A stretch of 64,000 bases of DNA from Streptomyces dioscori (GTDB taxonomy: Bacteria > Actinomycetota > Actinomycetes > Streptomycetales > Streptomycetaceae). The notes beneath the pieces were generated by a model that saw only the letters and a list, made by a program, of their open reading frames with translations, ran no database searches and had not been told where the DNA came from. A program made the translations under genes and the position numbers. This document shows positions 31,850 to 40,120 of this stretch, in pieces; positions within the stretch are counted from its first letter, which is position 1; each line of letters starts with the position of its first letter. The stretch lies in contig NZ_KZ679049.1 in NCBI RefSeq assembly GCF_003024195.1, positions 62,001 through 126,000 on the forward strand, read 5' to 3'.

Positions 31850-32581
31850 ATGGTGCGGTTGGAGCGCTTCGCGCAAGACACGGTCCTCGTCCACGGCCTC
31901 GACGCGGTGGTACGCCGTATGCGCGCGCTCGACGCGCTCTGGCCGGAGCGGGACGGTGTCGCGGTCTTCAACCGGGTGTACCTCGCCGTCACCGAAGAGG
32001 TCTCCAGACGCGTGGACGCGGGGCACTTCGGCGACGCGCGGGCCGCGATCACGCTGGACGTGCGGTTCGCCGAGCGGTACCTCGGGGCGGTCGACGCGGT
32101 CGCCCGGGACCGCCGGCCGCCCGCCTGCTGGCGACCGCTGTTCCAGTTGCGGGGGCATCCGGGAGTACGTCCGCTGCAGTTCGCCCTCGCCGGTATCAAT
32201 GCGCACATCGGGCACGATCTCGCGCTCGCGGTGGTGGACACGTGTCGTACGCTCGGCTGCGAACCGGCTGACCTGGAGGACGAGTTCGACCGTGTCGGCG
32301 ACGTCCTCGTCACCCTGGAAGAACAGATCCGCGAGGACCTTATGCCGGGTCCCGACCTCCTCCAGATCGCCGACCCGCTGACGCACCTGCTGGGGGCGTG
32401 GAGCCTTGACCGGGCGCGGGACGCGGCGTGGTCCGCCGCGCGGGCCGTCTGGGCCCTGCGGGCACTCCCCGACGTGGCGGAGGAGCTCACGGACCGCCTC
32501 GACGCGGGGGTGGGCCTGGTCGGCCGCTGCCTACTCACTCCGCTCGCCGCTCCGCCGTACGCTGCGCTGCCCGGCGGCTAG
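31850..32581 (+). CDS. DUF5995-like family protein
   Basis: The 243-residue, mainly alpha-helical protein carries conserved motifs FNRVYLAVTEEV (about 40-51), FAERYLGAVDAV, CWRPLFQLR and FALAGINAHIGHDLALAV. These match my memory of the DUF5995 family, uncharacterised actinobacterial proteins whose paired His and Asp residues (INAHIGHDL) suggest metal binding. There is no signal peptide. It is divergent from the GH6 gene, with only about 100 bp between starts. The function is unknown. Confidence 0.78.
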   Translation: MVRLERFAQDTVLVHGLDAVVRRMRALDALWPERDGVAVFNRVYLAVTEEVSRRVDAGHFGDARAAITLDVRFAERYLGAVDAVARDRRPPACWRPLFQLRGHPGVRPLQFALAGINAHIGHDLALAVVDTCRTLGCEPADLEDEFDRVGDVLVTLEEQIREDLMPGPDLLQIADPLTHLLGAWSLDRARDAAWSAARAVWALRALPDVAEELTDRLDAGVGLVGRCLLTPLAAPPYAALPGG

Positions 32582-32584
32582 GTT

Positions 32585-32975
32585 GCCTGCGGGCCGGTGG
32601 GGGCTGCCGCGCCGTTCCCCACGCCCCTGGGACGGCAACCTGCCTGCGGGCCGGTGAGGGCTGGCCGCGCAGTTCCCCGCGCCCCTAAAGGGGCCCGACC
32701 CCGCCTGCGGGTCAGTGGGGGCTTGTCGCGCCGTTCCTCGCGCCCCTGAGGGGGCGGGCGTCGCCGGGTGCGTTCACGTCGGCGCCCCGTCAGGGGCGCG
32801 GGGAACTGCGCGGCCCACCCCCACCGGCCCGCGGACATAGCTGGGGCCGAACCCCGTCAGGGGCGCGGGGAACTGCGCGGCCCACCCCCACCGGCCCGCG
32901 GACATAGCTGGGGCCGAGCCCCCTCAGGGGCGCGGGGAACTGCGCGGCCCACCCCCACCGGGCCGCGGGCGGAAA
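32585..32975. repeat. Array of six dispersed repeats, three in each orientation
   Basis: Three copies read on the minus strand (starting near 32585, 32642 and 32703) face three plus-strand copies beginning at 32791, 32858 and 32925. The plus-strand copies form a near-perfect tandem of 67-bp units containing CACCGGCCCGCGGACATAGC. The array fills the whole 423-bp gap between convergent genes. No gene is visible, and the facing orientation could fold into a large cruciform or RNA hairpin. Confidence 0.85.
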
Positions 32976-33004
32976 CGGACCGTGCGCCCCTGGAGGGGGA
33001 TCCC

Positions 33005-34696
33005 TCAGTCCTCCGGGAGTTCCAGCGGGGCTATCTCGTCGTAGACGTCACCCGGACCGGGGTTCACAGGGTCGGTCCCGCCACCGAAGTGGTGCATGAC
33101 CCCCCACACCGCGTTGAGCGCAGTCTGGACGGCCCCCTCCGCCCACCCCGCCGTCCACGAGATGTCGTCCCCGGCGAGAAAGATCCCCCGCTTGTCCGCG
33201 GGCAGCCGATCCTGCATGAAATGCGTGAACAGGCGCCGCTGATAGCGGTAGTGCCCGGGCAGGTTCGCCTTGAACGCCCCCATGAAGTACGGCTCGTTCT
33301 CCCAGGACACGGTCACCGGATTACCGATGACGTGCTTCCTGATGTCGACCTTCGGATAGATCTCGCCGAGCGACTTCAGCATCACCTCCATCCGCTCGTT
33401 CGCGGACAGCGGCAACCACTTCAGACTGTCGTCGCACCACGTGTAGGAGAGGCAGATGACGGCGGGCCGGTCCGGACCGTTGTCCAGGAGGTACGTGCCC
33501 CGCGTCATACGGTCCGTGAGCGTCATCGACATGACGTCCCGCCCGGTGACCTCGTCCTTGTCGAGCCAGAACGGCCGGTCCACCGGCACGAACAGTTTGG
33601 AGCTCTCCATGTAGTGCGTGCGCTCGATCGCCGTCCAGTGGTCGATCGGGAACAGCGCGTCGTCGCAGGCGACCTTGGACAGCAGCATCCAGGACTGCGC
33701 GGTGAAGATCGCCGCCTGGTACGTACGGATGTCACCGGTGGCGTCGGTCACGGTGATCCGGTTGCCCGCGGTGCGGTTCAGCCGCGTCACGGCCGGCCGC
33801 GGTTCCCCGTCGTGCAGCGAGGCCAGCGAGGTCCCGCACGCCCAGTGCACGATCTTCTCGGGCTCGCGCTCCCACAGGCGCAGCGGCAACTGCTGGCTGC
33901 CGCCGACGATCCCGCGGTGGTGGTCGTCGGCCTCGGTGTAGACGACGCGCAGGATCTCCAGGATGGAGTTCGGGAAGTCGGTGTCCCAGCCGCCGGTGCC
34001 GAAGCCGACCTGCCCGAAGATCTCGCGGTGCCGGAAGGACTTGAACGCCGTGGAGTCGCAGAGGAATCCGTAGAAGGTCTGGTTGTCGAGCTTCTCGACG
34101 AGCTTCGCCCAGATCTCCCGGATGCGGGGGACGTCCCGCTCACGCATGGCCTGGTTCATGTCGGAGAAGTCGGCGCCCTCCTCCAGACAGGCGTTCCAGG
34201 CGGTCGCCACGTCCCGGTAGACCTGCGGCAGGTCGGCGAGCGTCCGGGCGTAGTGCGACTCACCCTTGAGGTCGACGACGGTCGAGGGCGTGGTCTCGGA
34301 GAGCGGGTTGGGGAACGGCTCGGTCCGCAGCCCCACGAGGTCGATGTAGTGCTGGAGCGCCGTGGAGGACGGCGGGAAGCGCATCGCGCCCATCTCGGCG
34401 GTCAGGGAGGGGTCGCAGCCCTCGAACCCGACCGTCCGCAGCCGCCCGCCGATCTTGTCCGCCTCGTACACGACGGGCTTGAGCCCCATCTTCATGAGCT
34501 CGTACGCCGCCACGATCCCGGAGAGGCCGCCGCCGATGACCGCCACCTCGGTGCCCAGCTCGGTCGCGGGTATCTGCCCGAGTCCCGCGGGGTGCGCGAG
34601 GAAGTCGTCGTACGCGTACGGGAAGTCCGGGCCGAACATGGTGATCGGCGGCTGCGCGTCGGTGTGCGGGACGGCGGGGGGCACCGTGGACGTCAT
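33005..34696 (-). CDS. Flavin monoamine oxidase, tryptophan 2-monooxygenase-like
   Basis: The 563-residue FAD enzyme has the dinucleotide-binding motif VAVIGGGLSGIVAAYEL near residue 52, YEADKIGGRLRTV (the second FAD strand) and GAMRFPPSS. The C-terminal FAD-contact is FLAGDDISWTAGWAEGAVQTALNAV. The overall size and the aromatic pocket region resemble bacterial tryptophan 2-monooxygenase and L-amino-acid oxidases, which convert tryptophan to indole-3-acetamide or an amino acid to the keto acid. It lies 72 bp after a nitrilase-fold amidase on the same strand, exactly the pair needed for the indole-3-acetamide route to auxin. Substrate is inferred from this pairing. There is no signal peptide. 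Confidence 0.85.
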   Translation of the reverse strand: MTSTVPPAVPHTDAQPPITMFGPDFPYAYDDFLAHPAGLGQIPATELGTEVAVIGGGLSGIVAAYELMKMGLKPVVYEADKIGGRLRTVGFEGCDPSLTAEMGAMRFPPSSTALQHYIDLVGLRTEPFPNPLSETTPSTVVDLKGESHYARTLADLPQVYRDVATAWNACLEEGADFSDMNQAMRERDVPRIREIWAKLVEKLDNQTFYGFLCDSTAFKSFRHREIFGQVGFGTGGWDTDFPNSILEILRVVYTEADDHHRGIVGGSQQLPLRLWEREPEKIVHWACGTSLASLHDGEPRPAVTRLNRTAGNRITVTDATGDIRTYQAAIFTAQSWMLLSKVACDDALFPIDHWTAIERTHYMESSKLFVPVDRPFWLDKDEVTGRDVMSMTLTDRMTRGTYLLDNGPDRPAVICLSYTWCDDSLKWLPLSANERMEVMLKSLGEIYPKVDIRKHVIGNPVTVSWENEPYFMGAFKANLPGHYRYQRRLFTHFMQDRLPADKRGIFLAGDDISWTAGWAEGAVQTALNAVWGVMHHFGGGTDPVNPGPGDVYDEIAPLELPED

Positions 34697-34768
34697 GGGG
34701 TACGGACTCCTTGCGCGAAAGCTTGGGGTGGGGCTGGTGGGGCTTGTGCTTCTCGTGGGGCGGGGGTG

Positions 34769-35557
34769 TCAGGCCAGGGATCCGTAGAGGCCGGGGCGGC
34801 GGTCCCTCAGGTACGGGTTGGCCTCGCGCGAGGCGGCGAGGAACGCGGGGTCCACGTCACCGAGGACGAGTTCCTCGGTGCGGCCCGCGCGGGCCCGGGC
34901 GCCACCGTCGGGCCCTGCCAGCGTGGAGAGCCCGACGAACTCGAACTCCCCTTCCGTGCCGACCCGGTTGACGTACGCGACGTACAGCTGGTTCTCGAAG
35001 GCCCGCACGGGTACGACGGACTCGGCGACGAACTGGAACGGATGCATCTGGGCCGTGGGCACCACGAGCAGATCGGTGCCGGCGAGGGCGTGCGCGCGGA
35101 CGTTCTCCGGGAACTCCACGTCGTAGCAGATCATGAGCCCGATCCGGAGGCCGTCCAGCTCGGCCTGCACGACCGGCCCGTCGCCGGGGGTGAACCACTC
35201 CTGCTCGAAGCAGCCGAAGAGATGGGTCTTGCGGTAGTTCGCGAGGCGCGTGCCGTCGGCGGAGATGAGCTGCGCGGAGTTGAAGACCAGGTCCGACGCG
35301 CGTTCCGGGTAGCCGTAGACGACGGCGAGGCCGTGCCGGCCCGCGATCTCGGCGATCTCGTCCGCTGAGTCCCCGTCGGCGGGCTCGGCGAGCCGGTGGA
35401 CGTCGGCGCCGATCGCGTAGCCGGTGAGGAACAGCTCCGGGGCGATCAGCAGCCCGGCGCCCGCGGCGGCGGCACGGCCCGCGGCCTCGTCGAGGACCTT
35501 GAGGTTCCCGACGACGGATCCGGGGCGGCCGGAGCTCTGGAGCAGGGCGGTGCGCAT
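34769..35557 (-). CDS. Carbon-nitrogen hydrolase (nitrilase superfamily amidase)
   Basis: The 262-residue protein has the complete catalytic triad of the superfamily: Glu41 (APELFLTGY), Lys110 (NYRKTHLFG) and Cys144 (MICYDVEFPE). A second conserved glutamate lies near 118 (CFEQEWF). Such enzymes hydrolyse amides or nitriles. With the downstream tryptophan-monooxygenase-like enzyme, an indole-3-acetamide or omega-amide substrate is plausible. It is the first gene of a two-gene unit and its upstream region carries three CGTTGCGT repeats. The ATG start has no alternative needed. Confidence 0.88.
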   Translation of the reverse strand: MRTALLQSSGRPGSVVGNLKVLDEAAGRAAAAGAGLLIAPELFLTGYAIGADVHRLAEPADGDSADEIAEIAGRHGLAVVYGYPERASDLVFNSAQLISADGTRLANYRKTHLFGCFEQEWFTPGDGPVVQAELDGLRIGLMICYDVEFPENVRAHALAGTDLLVVPTAQMHPFQFVAESVVPVRAFENQLYVAYVNRVGTEGEFEFVGLSTLAGPDGGARARAGRTEELVLGDVDPAFLAASREANPYLRDRRPGLYGSLA

Positions 35558-35863
35558 GCGTGTTCCTCATCGGACGGGAGGGGTGTCGGGGGCCGCGACG
35601 GCAGCCAGATAGACGGTACGGGCGGGGGGTTCGGGCGGACAAGGAGGAGCCGTTGCGTGCTGGTGCGCGATTCGTTGCGTCCATCGGCGCCACGACGACG
35701 ATTCGTTGCGTGCTCCGGGCCTGAAAGTGCTCATCCTGTGGGTTGAGGTCGCGGACGCTCATCAGCCGGGTGGTTGACGTGGAGTGACGTCCACGGCGGG
35801 ATGTGACGCGTATCCGGCGCCGGGACAGTGGGAGCCGTCCGCACACCTGCCGGAGGGAGCATC
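35558..35863. other. Divergent intergenic region
   Basis: The 306-bp region lies between the leftward amidase unit and the rightward secreted-protein gene. It holds the CGTTGCGT direct repeats and presumably both promoters. A leftward open frame crosses it but lacks a ribosome-binding site and family resemblance. Confidence 0.5.
35651..35714. promoter_or_regulatory. Direct repeats upstream of the amidase/oxidase unit
   Basis: CGTTGCGT occurs three times (35651, 35673 and 35704). Two copies extend to the identical GATTCGTTGCGT (35669-35680 and 35700-35711), and two extend to CGTTGCGTGCT. The 31-bp spacing of the long copies is three helical turns, typical of operators for Lrp-type or other oligomeric regulators. 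They lie 95-160 bp upstream of the amidase start. Confidence 0.5.
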
Positions 35864-36511
35864 ATGAACCACCACCGATGGAGCACGACGAGCCCCCGTA
35901 CGAACAGTCCCGCGAACCGCCGCACGGGGACCCTCGGGAAGCGCGGCAGGAGGATCGCCGTGCTGGGCGCGGCCCTGCTCCTCACCGCCGGACTCGCCGG
36001 TTCCGCCACCGCGTTCGCCCCCGCGTCCGGCACGAAGGACAGGCCGGTCTCCGAGACCGCCGCCCACCCGACCGCACGCGAGGCCGCCGCCCTCACCGGC
36101 AGCGCGAAGCTGTACCGGTCCGCCGGTGACGACATCACGTTCTCCTTCGACGCGCATCTGGCGGCGAGGAACAACGACGATCCGTTGAAGGCGACGGGCA
36201 CCTTCGAGTGGAGCCACTACGCGGACGGCGAGGGCGCCTGGGCGAAGGCCAGGGTGGACTGCCTGATCACCGGCGGCAAGGTGGCGGTCGTCTCCGGTGT
36301 GGTCACCGACTCCGACCTGCCGGGCGCGAAGGGCAAGCGGGTCGGCGTCACCGTCCACGACATCGGACGGCACGACCGGCTCGGCTACAGCTGGGCCGCC
36401 ACGGGCGGCCCAGCCGGAGGGCTGCCCAGGTGCGTCAGCTCGGCACCCTTCGAGAAGGTGAAGAAGGGCACGGGCGACTTCACGGTCGTACCGTGGCTTC
36501 CGGAGTTCTAG
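35864..36511 (+). CDS. Secreted hypothetical protein
   Basis: I do not recognise a family. The 215-residue product starts at ATG 35864, preceded by GGAGGGAG. An unusually long polar N-terminal region (1-34, NHHRWSTTSPRTNSPANRRT) leads to a basic stretch and one hydrophobic signal segment (about 37-55, IAVLGAALLLTAGLAG) with a likely cleavage site after ATAFA. The mature part is beta-rich with two cysteines (about 137 and 199) and conserved-looking SAKLYRSAGDDITFSFDAH and GYSWAATGG. It is probably extracellular. Its 3' end overlaps the convergent MFS gene by 32 bp. Confidence 0.75.
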   Translation: MNHHRWSTTSPRTNSPANRRTGTLGKRGRRIAVLGAALLLTAGLAGSATAFAPASGTKDRPVSETAAHPTAREAAALTGSAKLYRSAGDDITFSFDAHLAARNNDDPLKATGTFEWSHYADGEGAWAKARVDCLITGGKVAVVSGVVTDSDLPGAKGKRVGVTVHDIGRHDRLGYSWAATGGPAGGLPRCVSSAPFEKVKKGTGDFTVVPWLPEF

Positions 36512-37679
36512 CCCCGCTCCTCCCGGCGGCGACGATCAGCGCCGTGAGGAGGCAGGGCACCGCCGACAGCGCGAAGGCGGCGGCGTGCGAGGTCGCCGAC
36601 CCGACCACCGCGTAGGCGCCGAACACCGCGACGGTGGCCAGGTCGGTGCCGACCCCGGCGACGGAGGTCAGGGTGGCCCGGCCGGTTCCCTCGATGCGCT
36701 CCTGGAGCCGGGCATCCGCCAGGACGCTCGCCAGCTGGAATCCGCAGAAGGCGAGCGCCACCAGGCCGATCCCGGCCGGGGTCCGGACCCCCGCGCCCAC
36801 GGCGAGCGCCAGCGCGGAGCCCGCCAGGATCCCGGCGAATCCGCCCCTGCCCAGCCGCTCCGCCGGTCCGGCCAGCAGCCCGCCGGCCGTCGCTCCCGCC
36901 CAGATCAGCAGCAGCCAGTGCGATACGTCGTTCTCGGCGACCCCCGTGTCCCGGACGAGCAGGGGCGTGTACTCGTCGAGCGAGCTCCACACCGCCGTGA
37001 CGGCCGGCACGAGCAGCAGGGCGGCGCGTACGGACCGGTCCGTACGGGCCTCGGCGAGCCCGGCCCGCAGCGGACCGGCCCATCCCTCGCCGGACTCGGC
37101 CCCGGCGTCCGCCGCGCGGTGCTCGGGGAACCGTGTCGCGACGGCGGCCGTCAGCAGACAGGCCAGCACACTGGCGGCCCCGACGAGCGGATAACCGCCG
37201 TACGCGAAGACCGGCCCGGCCAGACCCATGGCCGCCATCACGCCCACGAGCCCCGCCGCACGGGCCCGCCCCATGACACGTCCGTACCTGTCCGCGGCAC
37301 CGAGCCGTTCGAGCTCCTCGTACACCAGCGCCTCCAGCGCGCCGGAACCCAGCGCCCCTTTCACCCCCCAGAGCACGAACCCGAGGGCGAACGCCCAGTA
37401 CGAGGGCACGAGCACCCAGAGCGTGAATCCGGCGGCGGTGAGCAGCGGCCCGATCCACAGGAGCAGCCGCCGTGAGACGGCGTCGGCCCAGACGCCGGAC
37501 GGTATCTCCAGCACCAGACCCGTGACGGACCAGAGAGCGAAGAGCGAGGAGATCTGCCACACCGTGAGCCCGCTGTCGGCGAACAGCAAGGCGTACACGG
37601 GATAGAGCAGCACGAAGTCGTCAAGAAACGCATAGCCGTACAGCACGCGGACCAACCGCCGCGCGGAAGAGAGTGTCAT
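36480..37679 (-). CDS. MFS transporter
   Basis: The 399-residue permease has about 12 helices. Helix 1 contains YGYAFLDDFVLLYPVYALLFAD, a pattern of drug- or metabolite-exporting MFS proteins with early acidic residues. The A-loop after helix 2 is GVWADAVSRRLLL. MTLSSARRL at 37679 is chosen; sixteen further codons upstream have no support. The only neighbour on the same strand is the Lrp regulator, and a repeat cluster separates them. The substrate is unknown. Confidence 0.85.
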   Translation of the reverse strand: MTLSSARRLVRVLYGYAFLDDFVLLYPVYALLFADSGLTVWQISSLFALWSVTGLVLEIPSGVWADAVSRRLLLWIGPLLTAAGFTLWVLVPSYWAFALGFVLWGVKGALGSGALEALVYEELERLGAADRYGRVMGRARAAGLVGVMAAMGLAGPVFAYGGYPLVGAASVLACLLTAAVATRFPEHRAADAGAESGEGWAGPLRAGLAEARTDRSVRAALLLVPAVTAVWSSLDEYTPLLVRDTGVAENDVSHWLLLIWAGATAGGLLAGPAERLGRGGFAGILAGSALALAVGAGVRTPAGIGLVALAFCGFQLASVLADARLQERIEGTGRATLTSVAGVGTDLATVAVFGAYAVVGSATSHAAAFALSAVPCLLTALIVAAGRSGARTPEATVRP

Positions 37680-37810
37680 GGGGCCTTCCCGAGGAAACCG
37701 CGGACACGGACACCGAAGGAACGGCATCCGGGGCGGCCCCCGGGAGACACGACTGCAGAATCAATGTCGCCAGGTCATACCAGACAGACTAACCGGACGC
37801 CCGCCCCCCC

Positions 37811-37893
37811 AAGGGGCGCGGGGAACGGCGCAATCTTTCGCTTGTAAGGGGCGCGGGGAACTGCGCGACCAGCCCCCACCGGACCCGCACCCG
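37811..37893 (+). repeat. Dispersed GC-rich repeat, two direct copies
   Basis: A short copy with the GGAACGGCGC variant (37811-37832) and a longer one (37849-37893) stand between the Lrp stop and the MFS start. They occupy what would otherwise be the MFS promoter region. Confidence 0.75.
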
Positions 37894-37915
37894 AACAACG
37901 CCCCCCGTGGAAACG

Positions 37916-38368
37916 TCACGTCGGAGCCCCGGAAGAAAACCTCCGCAACAACGGCGAAAGCACCAACACGGACTTCGTCCGCTCAACGAACGCCTCCCCC
38001 GCGATCCGCTCAAGCACCCGCTCGAAATGCCGCATGTCGGACGCGAACACCTGCACCACAGCATCCGCCTCCCCCGTGACGGTGGAAGCGGCCACCACCT
38101 CCTGATACCGCTCCAGCCCCCGCTGAATCGTCTCCGGCGAGGTGTTCCGCCGGCAGTAGATCTCGACGAACCCCTCGGTCTCCCACCCGAGCGCCGCGGG
38201 ATCCACCCGCACGGTGAACCCGGTGATGGCCCCGGTGGCCCGCAGCCGGTCCACCCGTCGCTTCACGGCGGGCGCGGACAGCCCGACCTCCTGCCCGATG
38301 TCGGCGTAGGAGCGCCGAGCGTCCTCGGCAAGGGCGTGCACGATACGTTCGTCGAGATCGTTCAGCAC
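37916..38368 (-). CDS. Lrp/AsnC family transcriptional regulator
   Basis: The 150-residue product has the winged helix-turn-helix (about 18-47, YADIGQEVGLSAPAVKRRVDRL) and a RAM domain with EGFVEIYCRRNTSPE and GEADAVVQVFASD. GTG 38368 is the first start next to the conserved NDLDERIVHAL; longer frames upstream overlap a small gene and lack similarity. It follows that small membrane-protein gene by 10 bp, which itself follows guaB1 closely, suggesting one transcript. Ligand and targets are unknown. Confidence 0.87.
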   Translation of the reverse strand: MLNDLDERIVHALAEDARRSYADIGQEVGLSAPAVKRRVDRLRATGAITGFTVRVDPAALGWETEGFVEIYCRRNTSPETIQRGLERYQEVVAASTVTGEADAVVQVFASDMRHFERVLERIAGEAFVERTKSVLVLSPLLRRFSSGAPT

Positions 38369-38378
38369 TGCGGGCGGT

Positions 38379-38507
38379 TCACTTCTCTTCGCTGTTCGCA
38401 CCAGTCGCGCAAGTCGCTCCGGTCGCGAGCCGCGACCGCCGGTAGCCGTGACCGAAGTAGAACACGAGCCCGACAGCCATCCGAACCCCGCTGACCACCC
38501 AGCCCAC
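38379..38507 (-). CDS. Small membrane protein, 42 residues (putative)
   Basis: This gene is shorter than the usual cut-off. GTG 38507 is preceded at 4-5 bp by GGGGGGAG. The product has one hydrophobic segment (GWVVSGVRMAVGLVFYFG) followed by a basic turn (HGYRRSRLATG) and a polar tail ending SEEK, i.e. a single-pass protein with a positively charged cytoplasmic end. Third positions are mostly G or C. It sits 26 bp after the guaB1 stop and 10 bp before the Lrp start, the spacing expected of an operon member. No family is recognised, and it could be a translated leader peptide. Confidence 0.5.
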   Translation of the reverse strand: MGWVVSGVRMAVGLVFYFGHGYRRSRLATGATCATGANSEEK

Positions 38508-38533
38508 CCCACTCCCCCCGACCGGCGGAGCCG

Positions 38534-39985
38534 TCAGCTCCAGCTGGCATGCAGCGGCTGCCCCTCCGCATACCCCGCAGCACTCTGCACCCCGACAACC
38601 GCCCGCTCGGCGAATTCCGCGAGAGAGTTCGCACCGGCGTACGTACAAGAGGACCGCACGCCCGCGATGATCGAGTCGACCAGGTCCTCGACCCCCGGCC
38701 GGGACGGGTCGAGGAACATCCGCGACGTCGAGATGCCCTCCTCGAACAGCGCCTTGCGCGCCCGGTCGTACGCCGACTCCTCCGACGTACGGTTGCGCAC
38801 CGCACGAGCCGACGCCATGCCGAACGACTCCTTGTACAGCCGCCCGTTCGCGTCCTGCTGGAGGTCGCCCGGCGACTCGTACGTACCGGCGAACCACGAG
38901 CCGACCATCACGTTCGACGCGCCCGCGGCCAACGCCATGGCGACATCGCGCGGGTGCCGCACACCACCGTCGGCCCACACGTGCTTGCCGTGCTTCCTCG
39001 CCTCGGCCGCGCACTCCAGGACGGCCGAGAACTGCGGGCGGCCCACGCCGGTCATCATGCGCGTGGTGCACATGGCGCCCGGTCCGACCCCGACCTTGAT
39101 GATGTCCGCGCCGGCCTCGATCAGATCGCGTACGCCCTCGGCGGCGACGATGTTGCCCGCGACGATCGGCACCTGGGGGTCGAGTCCGCGGACGGCCCGC
39201 ACCGCGGAGAGCATCGACTCCTGGTGGCCGTGCGCGGTGTCCACGACGAGCGTGTCGACGCCCGCGGCGAGCAACTGCTTGGCCTTGCCCGCGACATCGC
39301 CGTTGATGCCGACGGCGGCGGCGATGCGCAGCTTGCCGTCCGCGTCGGTGGCCGGCGTGTAGAGCGTGGCGCGCAGGGCGCCCTTGCGGGTGAGGATGCC
39401 GGCGAGCCGGCCGTCCTTGTCCACGGCGGGGGCGTACCGGCGGTTGGCGTGGTCGAGCTTGTTGAACGCCTCGCCCGGCTCGATGTCCGCGTCGAGGAGC
39501 AGCAGGTCGCGTGACATGACCTCGGAGAGCTGGGTGAAGCGGTCGACGCCGTTCAGGTCCGCGTCGGTGACCACGCCGACGGGCCGGCCCTCGCCGTCCA
39601 CCACGACGCCGGCGTTGTGCGCGCGCTTGGGCAGCAGGGACAGCGCGTCGGCGACGGTCTGGTGCGGGGCGAGGATGATCGGGGTGTCCAGCACGAGGTG
39701 CCGGCTCTTGACCCAGGTGACGACCTCGGTGACGACCTCGATCGGGATGTCCTGCGGGATGACGACGAGGCCGCCGCGGCGGGCCATGGTCTCGGCCATC
39801 CGGCGGCCCGCGATCGCGGTCATGTTGGCGACCACCAGGGGAATCGTGGTGCCGGTGCCGTCCGGCGAAGCCAGGTCGACGCCCTGCCGCGAGCCGACCG
39901 CGGAACGGCTCGGCACCATGAAGACGTCGTCGTACGTCAGGTCGTACGCGGGCTGGATGTCGTTGAGGAAACGCACGTGCTGCAC
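38534..39985 (-). CDS. guaB1: GuaB1, IMP-dehydrogenase-related GMP reductase
   Basis: The 483-residue barrel enzyme has the IMPDH/GMPR fold with an inserted CBS pair (about 95-210). The catalytic loop is GVGPGAMCTTRM with Cys306. The active-site flap differs from true IMP dehydrogenase, and actinobacterial GuaB1 proteins have been shown in mycobacteria to be GMP reductases that make IMP from GMP. DTAHGHQESML is the NAD(P)-region motif. So the likely role is purine salvage and guanine/adenine balance, with ATP/GTP sensing by the CBS domains. The upstream frame extension to 40070 is in another frame and is ignored. Confidence 0.9.
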   Translation of the reverse strand: MQHVRFLNDIQPAYDLTYDDVFMVPSRSAVGSRQGVDLASPDGTGTTIPLVVANMTAIAGRRMAETMARRGGLVVIPQDIPIEVVTEVVTWVKSRHLVLDTPIILAPHQTVADALSLLPKRAHNAGVVVDGEGRPVGVVTDADLNGVDRFTQLSEVMSRDLLLLDADIEPGEAFNKLDHANRRYAPAVDKDGRLAGILTRKGALRATLYTPATDADGKLRIAAAVGINGDVAGKAKQLLAAGVDTLVVDTAHGHQESMLSAVRAVRGLDPQVPIVAGNIVAAEGVRDLIEAGADIIKVGVGPGAMCTTRMMTGVGRPQFSAVLECAAEARKHGKHVWADGGVRHPRDVAMALAAGASNVMVGSWFAGTYESPGDLQQDANGRLYKESFGMASARAVRNRTSEESAYDRARKALFEEGISTSRMFLDPSRPGVEDLVDSIIAGVRSSCTYAGANSLAEFAERAVVGVQSAAGYAEGQPLHASWS

Positions 39986-40120
39986 ATCCCAGTCGATCAG
40001 AGGCGGCCCCCGGACAGGACAGCCCGAGGGAGAGCACGTACTTCATTGTCCCATGCGGGCCCGCGTACACGCCCTGGGTCGATCATCCAGGCTGGTCAGG
40101 GGGCTGTTTGTGGGATCGTC

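Noticed and set aside
32791..32975. Tandem 67-bp units as a possible CRISPR array
   Set aside because: The units are almost identical over their full length, with no unique spacers, and no cas gene is nearby. It is a plain tandem repeat.
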